The notes under the pieces are model-generated. The model did not search any database. It was given only the letters and a program-made list of their open reading frames with translations, and had not been told where the DNA came from. 45,019 nt of DNA from Methylomarinum sp964442675 (GTDB lineage Bacteria; Pseudomonadota; Gammaproteobacteria; Methylococcales; Methylomonadaceae). Location of the stretch: the NCBI GenBank assembly GCA_964442675.1, contig CAYUAE010000001.1, positions 1-45,019 on the forward strand. The letters run 5' to 3'. This document shows, piece by piece, positions 40,445 through 45,019 of the stretch. Numbering within the stretch: position 1 is the first letter of the stretch; the number at the start of each line of letters is the position of its first letter. Position numbers and translations under genes: made by a program.

Positions 40445-41521
40445 ATGAATATTAAGTCCGCCAATATTCTGATTGTTGATGATCAGATTTTGAATGTTAA
40501 ATTGTTAGAAAAAATACTCAAGCAGGCTGGATACAGCAATATTTTTTCGACTACAGACCCAAGGCAGACAGTCCTCCTGTTTCATCAACACCAGATAGAT
40601 ATTGTACTGTTGGATATTCGTATGCCCCAAATGGATGGATTTGAGGTGATGACCGCTCTGCAAGATAGTTTGCCGATCGAAGACTATCTCCCCGTCCTGG
40701 TTTTGACGGCGGAATTGACCGGTGAAGTTCGAGCAAAAGCATTAGATTGTGGTGCCAAGGATTTTTTGACCAAACCGTTTGATCAATTGGAGGTTCTGCA
40801 AAGAATCGCCAATATTCTCCAGGTTCGCCTATTATACAAACGGGTGCGGCAACAAAATAATATCCTGGAAGAGGAAGTCAGGAAAAGAACTCAGGAGCTT
40901 GAAGACAGCCGCTACGAGGTCATCGCCCGATTAGGACGTGCGGCTGAGTTTCGGGATAATGAAACCGGCAATCATATTTTACGGATGAGCGAATATTGCC
41001 GCTTGCTAGCTAAGCAGTCAGGCTTGTCTGATCAGCAGGCCGAGCTGATTTATCTGGCTGCGCCGATGCATGATATTGGAAAAATCGGTATTCCCGATGC
41101 GGTTTTGTTGAAACCTGGAAAATTAACCGAAGAAGAATGGATCATTATGCAGTCGCATGTTGAGGTGGGTGCTGAAATTTTATCCGGTAGTGATATCCCT
41201 CTAATGCAAGTGGCCAGAAATATTGCCTTGACCCATCATGAGAAATGGGATGGCAGCGGCTATCCGAATGGCCTGGCCGGTACAGAAATTCCAATAGAGG
41301 GCCGAATTTGCGCAATTTGTGATGTGTTTGATGCTTTGACTTCCGAGCGCCCTTATAAAAAGGCCTGGCCGGTCGATAAAGCGGTAGCACTCATTCATGA
41401 GCAAAGTGGCAAACATTTTGATCCGGAGCTAACGCACTTATTTGATGAAATTTTGGATCCAGTGCTCCAGTTTCGAATGAAATATATTGATTCATTTTCT
41501 GAAGAAAGACTGGAAGCGTAA
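40445..41521 (+). CDS. Response regulator with HD-GYP output domain
   Basis: A 358-residue RpfG-like regulator. The receiver domain (about 8-125) has ILIVDDQ, phospho-acceptor Asp57 in VLLDIRMP and a Lys in DFLTKPFD. After a short coiled linker comes an HD-GYP domain (about 155-345) with APMHDIGKIGIPD (HD near 209), NIALTHHEKWDGSGYPNGL (HH and GYP) and ICDVFDALTSERPYKKAW. Such proteins hydrolyse cyclic di-GMP, switched by phosphorylation. It converges on a hybrid kinase with 3 bp between the stops, its probable partner. Confidence 0.95.
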   Translation: MNIKSANILIVDDQILNVKLLEKILKQAGYSNIFSTTDPRQTVLLFHQHQIDIVLLDIRMPQMDGFEVMTALQDSLPIEDYLPVLVLTAELTGEVRAKALDCGAKDFLTKPFDQLEVLQRIANILQVRLLYKRVRQQNNILEEEVRKRTQELEDSRYEVIARLGRAAEFRDNETGNHILRMSEYCRLLAKQSGLSDQQAELIYLAAPMHDIGKIGIPDAVLLKPGKLTEEEWIIMQSHVEVGAEILSGSDIPLMQVARNIALTHHEKWDGSGYPNGLAGTEIPIEGRICAICDVFDALTSERPYKKAWPVDKAVALIHEQSGKHFDPELTHLFDEILDPVLQFRMKYIDSFSEERLEA

Positions 41522-41524
41522 GCG

Positions 41525-44500
41525 CTATAACGGCATACCATGCTCTTGCAGGGCTTGTTTCAGTTGTACGAAATCCACGGGTTTGGTCAGATAGTCATCA
41601 AAAGTTTGTTGTGCTTCTTGAATCTGTTCGGCCATAGCGGCTGCACTTAATCCAATGATGGGCGCTTTAAAGTCAGCATGTTCTTTCAATATTTCCGCCA
41701 GTTCCAGTCCGCTGAGCCCTGGCAAATGAATATCCATCAGAATCAAATCGGGCTGTAAACCCTGTTCAAACAACAATAATGCTTGTTCGGCAGAAGATGC
41801 CGTGATGAGTCTGATTTGAGGATATTGTTTAAAAAAACCTTCAATCAGGCGAATATTGGTAGGGTTGTCTTCGACATATAAAATCGTATTGGATTGGGTC
41901 GTGTGATTTTGCTCAGCGGATTGCGTTTGGGTCTCGACAATATTGTGGGTGTTTTTCGGTAGATCATCCTGATTGGCTAAAGGTAGTTCAATCCAGAATG
42001 TTGAGCCTTCTCCTTCCTGGCTTTTAAAGCCAATATCCCCGCCCATGGCCTGAACCAGTTCCTTGGTGATAACCAGGCCGATGCCTGTCCCTTCAATGCT
42101 GGACGTCTCCTGTCCCAAGCGTTCAAAAGCCTGGAATACCGCTGCTTGTTTTGATTCTGGGATGCCGATACCGGTATCTTGAACAATAATTTTTAAGCTG
42201 TTATCCAAGGGTTCATAGCGAATGGAGACCTGTCCATCCGGCTTGTTGTATTTGATGGCATTGGAGGCAAGATTGAGGATAACCTGTTTCAAGCGTGTCG
42301 AGTCGCCCATGATATAAATCCTGTCATTGGAAAGCAACTCGAGGGTGACTGGTTTTTTTTCAGCCAGCGGTTTCAGAATGGGCAGACAGGCTTGCATCAC
42401 GTCCTGAATATTAATGATATCGTGGGATATTTCCAGTTTTTTCGCTTCAATGCGAGATAATTCCAGAATATCATTGATAAGATCCAACAAGTGCTGACCT
42501 GACTGATAAATATGCATGACACTTTCTTGCTGATCCTCATTTAATGGTGAGTCCACATCGCTCTGTAATAATTGGGCAAAACCGAGAATGGCATTTAATG
42601 GCGTTCTGAGTTCGTGACTCATGGAGGACAGAAATTCAGATTTGGCACGGCTGGCTTGTTCCAGTTGCAACTGGGTTTGTTTGATCTTGTCAATATCAAT
42701 GATAACGCCTAGCATTCGAGTCGCTTTGCCTTTCTGGTTACGGATAACATTGCCTTTTTCATGAACCCATTTGACGGTACCATCCGGCCAGATGACACGA
42801 TGTTCAATATCATAGGTTGAACCTGATTCAAGACTGATTTGAATAGCCGTGTTGATGCGTTCAATATCATCAGGATGGACCAGGGATAAAAATTTATCCA
42901 ATGTTGTTTTTAATCGGCCGCGCTCAAGCCCAAATAGAACAGGCACTTGTTCGGACCAGAAAATGCTATTCGATTGAATATCCCATTCCCACGTACCGAT
43001 ATTGGCAAACTGATGGCTTAATGCCAAGCGTGTTTCATTGTGTTTTAGCTTGAATTCCAGTATTTTTTGTTGGGTAATATCCGTTCTAATCGCAATAAAG
43101 CGCTCCGGTTTTCCCTGTTCATCCAGATAAGGCACAATCGTTGCCTGAACCCAATAAGCCTGGCCTTGTTTTGTCCGGTTTTTTATTTCGCCATGCCAGG
43201 TTTTGCCACTTAGAATGGTGGCCCACATATTTTTGAAGAAAGATTTAGGATGTTCGCCTGAATTCAAAACAGCATGTGTTTTGCCGAGCAATTCTTCCCT
43301 TTTGTAGCCGCTGGTCTGACAGAACTTGTCATTGGCATAGGTTATGATGCCTTTATGATCGGATATACTGACCAGGGCATGTTCGTTCACGGCAGCAACC
43401 CGGAAGGCAAGCTCTCGGGAGCGTTCTTTTAGTTTTTTTTGTGTGGATAAAACCTTTGATTGTAATTTGGTTTTGTCTGACAGGTCTCTTAAGATAGCGC
43501 TGAAATGCAGTTTGTTGTTGATATTGATGGGGGTAATTGTCAGATTGAGTGGAAAGACTGAACCATCTTTACGCTTTCCTTTGACGGATGTTGTTTGTTT
43601 AAGTATTTTCGGCTTGTCTAAATCGACAGATTGCAGATAGGCATCATGCTGCTTGGCAATGGCGTCAGGCATGATGATTTTGACATTATGGCCCAGTAAT
43701 TCATGTTCCTCGTAGCCGAATAGCCTGCTAATAGCCGGGTTGATCAGTTTAATGATGCCTTGCGTATCAATCACAATCAAACCCTCACTCAAATTATTGA
43801 AAACGATCTGTTGTAACTGCAGGGCATTGATGAATTTTTGTTGAAAACGTTGAAACAGCCAGGTAACCAAAAGCGCCAGCAGGATTGCGATCAATGCACC
43901 GGTGGCGATACTGTTTAACAATAAATAACTGTTTCGAAATGCATCATATTTTTTGATTTCGACAATCACACCGATATCGAGGGCATCGAGCCACAACCAG
44001 CCTTCGATGGCCGGGGACTCCTGATTGTATTGAAAGCCATCAAGATTGATCCTGACTTGTTTTGTCTTAAGTGCATGAAGGTCTGGGATAAATGTTGGCG
44101 TCAGTTTTTTTACCGACGATGACAACACCTGTCCTTTTGCATTGACAAAGAAAATATGACCCGATTTGCCAATTGAGGCTGTGCTAAAAATATTTTTTAC
44201 CAGAGAACCTAAGTTCGTTTCAAAGGCGAATAACAGCAAGGTCTGTTGCTGAAGGTCTTTGACCGGTGTCAGAATAAGTATTTTTGCATTTTGCGTCTCT
44301 TCAGGTTCAGTTGATTTTGTCAGGTAAGGTGGTGAAATCACAATTTGGCCTTGCCAGGCTTTTTGCAGTAATGCTTTTGGAATGATTTCGGTTGTATGGA
44401 TATTTTCGCTATGGAATCTTGAGAACAGGATGCGGCCATCAGCATCGAGAAATTTGTAGTCCTGATAGCCTTGTGTGGCGATAAACGGCGTAAGTTCGGT

Positions 44501-44812
44501 ATCAAGCTGTCGAAAGGCAGGTTGGTTGGGTGAAAAAGTACCTTTTAGCAGTGATTGTGCCGTTTGAATAAGGTTAGTATCGGTTCGCCAATACCCAATA
44601 TTGATGCGCTGTTGTTGCAAGTTTTGCTGCAATTCTGCTTTTATATGATTCAGAAAATCAGATAATTGTTTTCTTTTTTCTTCCCGCTCAAGCTGGTAAG
44701 CATAATAAGCGACAGAGCCGGCGGAAAGAGAGATAGCCAACACGACCAGGACGGCGGCAATAAGCGGATTAAAAAAGCGTTTTGTATTGGAGGTTGTAAT
44801 GTGTTCTGGCAT
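41525..44812 (-). CDS. Hybrid sensor histidine kinase with three PAS domains
   Basis: A 1095-residue membrane kinase. TM1 (about 13-35), a large periplasmic Cache-like sensor (about 36-295), TM2 (about 297-320), PAS1 (about 335-450, LINPAISRLFGYEEHELLG), PAS2 (about 470-590, ITYANDKFCQTSGYKREELLG), PAS3/PAC (about 595-710, WEWDIQSNSIFWSEQV), HisKA with His near 732 (FLSSMSHELRTPLNAILGF), HATPase (NLASNAIKYNKPDG, DTGIGIPES, EGTGIGLVITK) and a C-terminal receiver (about 960-1090) with Asp near 1026 in LILMDIHLPG. Input signal unknown. The convergent HD-GYP regulator suggests an output through cyclic di-GMP. Confidence 0.95.
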   Translation of the reverse strand: MPEHITTSNTKRFFNPLIAAVLVVLAISLSAGSVAYYAYQLEREEKRKQLSDFLNHIKAELQQNLQQQRINIGYWRTDTNLIQTAQSLLKGTFSPNQPAFRQLDTELTPFIATQGYQDYKFLDADGRILFSRFHSENIHTTEIIPKALLQKAWQGQIVISPPYLTKSTEPEETQNAKILILTPVKDLQQQTLLLFAFETNLGSLVKNIFSTASIGKSGHIFFVNAKGQVLSSSVKKLTPTFIPDLHALKTKQVRINLDGFQYNQESPAIEGWLWLDALDIGVIVEIKKYDAFRNSYLLLNSIATGALIAILLALLVTWLFQRFQQKFINALQLQQIVFNNLSEGLIVIDTQGIIKLINPAISRLFGYEEHELLGHNVKIIMPDAIAKQHDAYLQSVDLDKPKILKQTTSVKGKRKDGSVFPLNLTITPININNKLHFSAILRDLSDKTKLQSKVLSTQKKLKERSRELAFRVAAVNEHALVSISDHKGIITYANDKFCQTSGYKREELLGKTHAVLNSGEHPKSFFKNMWATILSGKTWHGEIKNRTKQGQAYWVQATIVPYLDEQGKPERFIAIRTDITQQKILEFKLKHNETRLALSHQFANIGTWEWDIQSNSIFWSEQVPVLFGLERGRLKTTLDKFLSLVHPDDIERINTAIQISLESGSTYDIEHRVIWPDGTVKWVHEKGNVIRNQKGKATRMLGVIIDIDKIKQTQLQLEQASRAKSEFLSSMSHELRTPLNAILGFAQLLQSDVDSPLNEDQQESVMHIYQSGQHLLDLINDILELSRIEAKKLEISHDIINIQDVMQACLPILKPLAEKKPVTLELLSNDRIYIMGDSTRLKQVILNLASNAIKYNKPDGQVSIRYEPLDNSLKIIVQDTGIGIPESKQAAVFQAFERLGQETSSIEGTGIGLVITKELVQAMGGDIGFKSQEGEGSTFWIELPLANQDDLPKNTHNIVETQTQSAEQNHTTQSNTILYVEDNPTNIRLIEGFFKQYPQIRLITASSAEQALLLFEQGLQPDLILMDIHLPGLSGLELAEILKEHADFKAPIIGLSAAAMAEQIQEAQQTFDDYLTKPVDFVQLKQALQEHGMPL

Positions 44813-44965
44813 ACAGGGATTATCTGGATCAAAAAGCTTAAAGAAGTGCTAAACAAATCATTCTTGATAAGTATAGTCAGATTTCTAAAAGCGTTGATTT
44901 TCTCTTATGCCAGTGAAATTTACTCTGCAGGGATAAAGGACTCGGCAAGGCAAATATGATGCAGC

Positions 44966-45019
44966 TCAATCATCTATTTTCTGAATAACCTTGTGGATAC
45001 GGCGTACGCCTAATGCAAC
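44966..45019 (-). CDS. C-terminal end of a gene running off the right edge (partial)
   Basis: The minus strand from the window edge is open for 17 codons (VALGVRRIHKVIQKIDD) to TGA at 44966. The basic/hydrophobic helical character is protein-like and lies after a gap from the kinase gene, but the piece is too short to assign. 44813-44965 shows no gene and would hold the kinase promoter. Confidence 0.35.
   Translation of the reverse strand, partial: VALGVRRIHKVIQKIDD

Noticed and set aside
1..45019. CRISPR array, prophage or toxin-antitoxin module
   Set aside because: No regularly spaced repeats, cas genes, phage structural genes or typical paired small toxin/antitoxin genes are visible in the window.

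Overview
The window comes from a gammaproteobacterium of moderate G+C, estimated by eye at about 45%. The evidence is the gene order dnaA-dnaN-recF-gyrB, the cutA-dsbD-tlpA and aroQ-accB-accC-prmA blocks, and family-level resemblance of most proteins. I could not fix the genus; the content is housekeeping plus regulation, with no prophage or large island.

Layout. 1-1164: the 3' part of a tRNA-Arg(CCT), a long perfect hairpin, a promoter plus small-RNA module, and a helical (phasin-like) protein. 1163-3061: an L,D-transpeptidase and three small uncharacterised genes, two of them under 60 codons. 3127-5673: a complete AmmeMemoRadiSam set (amrS, amrB, amrA), converging on a TAT-exported multicopper oxidase (5722-7389). 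7563-11835: folA, a cytoplasmic-type asparaginase, and a thyA-led operon carrying a CarS-like CDP-lipid synthase, an EEP phosphatase/nuclease and a CDP-alcohol phosphatidyltransferase. 11844-18008: gyrB, recF, dnaN and dnaA, all on the minus strand, with two parS-type palindromes at the recF/gyrB junction. A candidate oriC with several DnaA boxes lies upstream of dnaA, where a short MetF-like gene sits and rpmH-rnpA is absent. 19620-27929: a two-component system, nfeD-qmcA, and the operon moxR - DUF58 - transglutaminase. That operon is interrupted only by a false 100-N scaffold gap and a MITE-like element. 28013-28742: a DksA/TraR-type protein followed by two tandem copies of the small-RNA module seen at 355-503. 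28765-33814: aroQ-accB-accC-prmA-DUF3426-rlmI. 33980-39989: a PBP4-type peptidase, serine dehydratase, tlpA, dsbD, cutA and fxsA. 40445-44812: an HD-GYP response regulator converging on a 1095-residue hybrid histidine kinase. The right edge holds the last codons of a further minus-strand gene.

The most unusual signal is the three-member small-RNA family (copies at about 421-503, 28450-28543 and 28644-28742). Each copy has the same 30-bp double-dyad operator (GYGAC-N5-GTCRC twice, abutting), placed one base upstream of the -35, with an identical 17-bp spacer and a -10. Each RNA has a 5' stem-loop, an exposed CCUUCU (anti-Shine-Dalgarno) and an intrinsic terminator. Other points worth checking are the AmmeMemoRadiSam cluster with its 50-residue acidic peptide and copper-oxidase neighbour, the CarS/EEP/CDP-alcohol lipid cassette, the parS pair written into the recF C-terminus, and the terminator-like hairpin just before dnaA.
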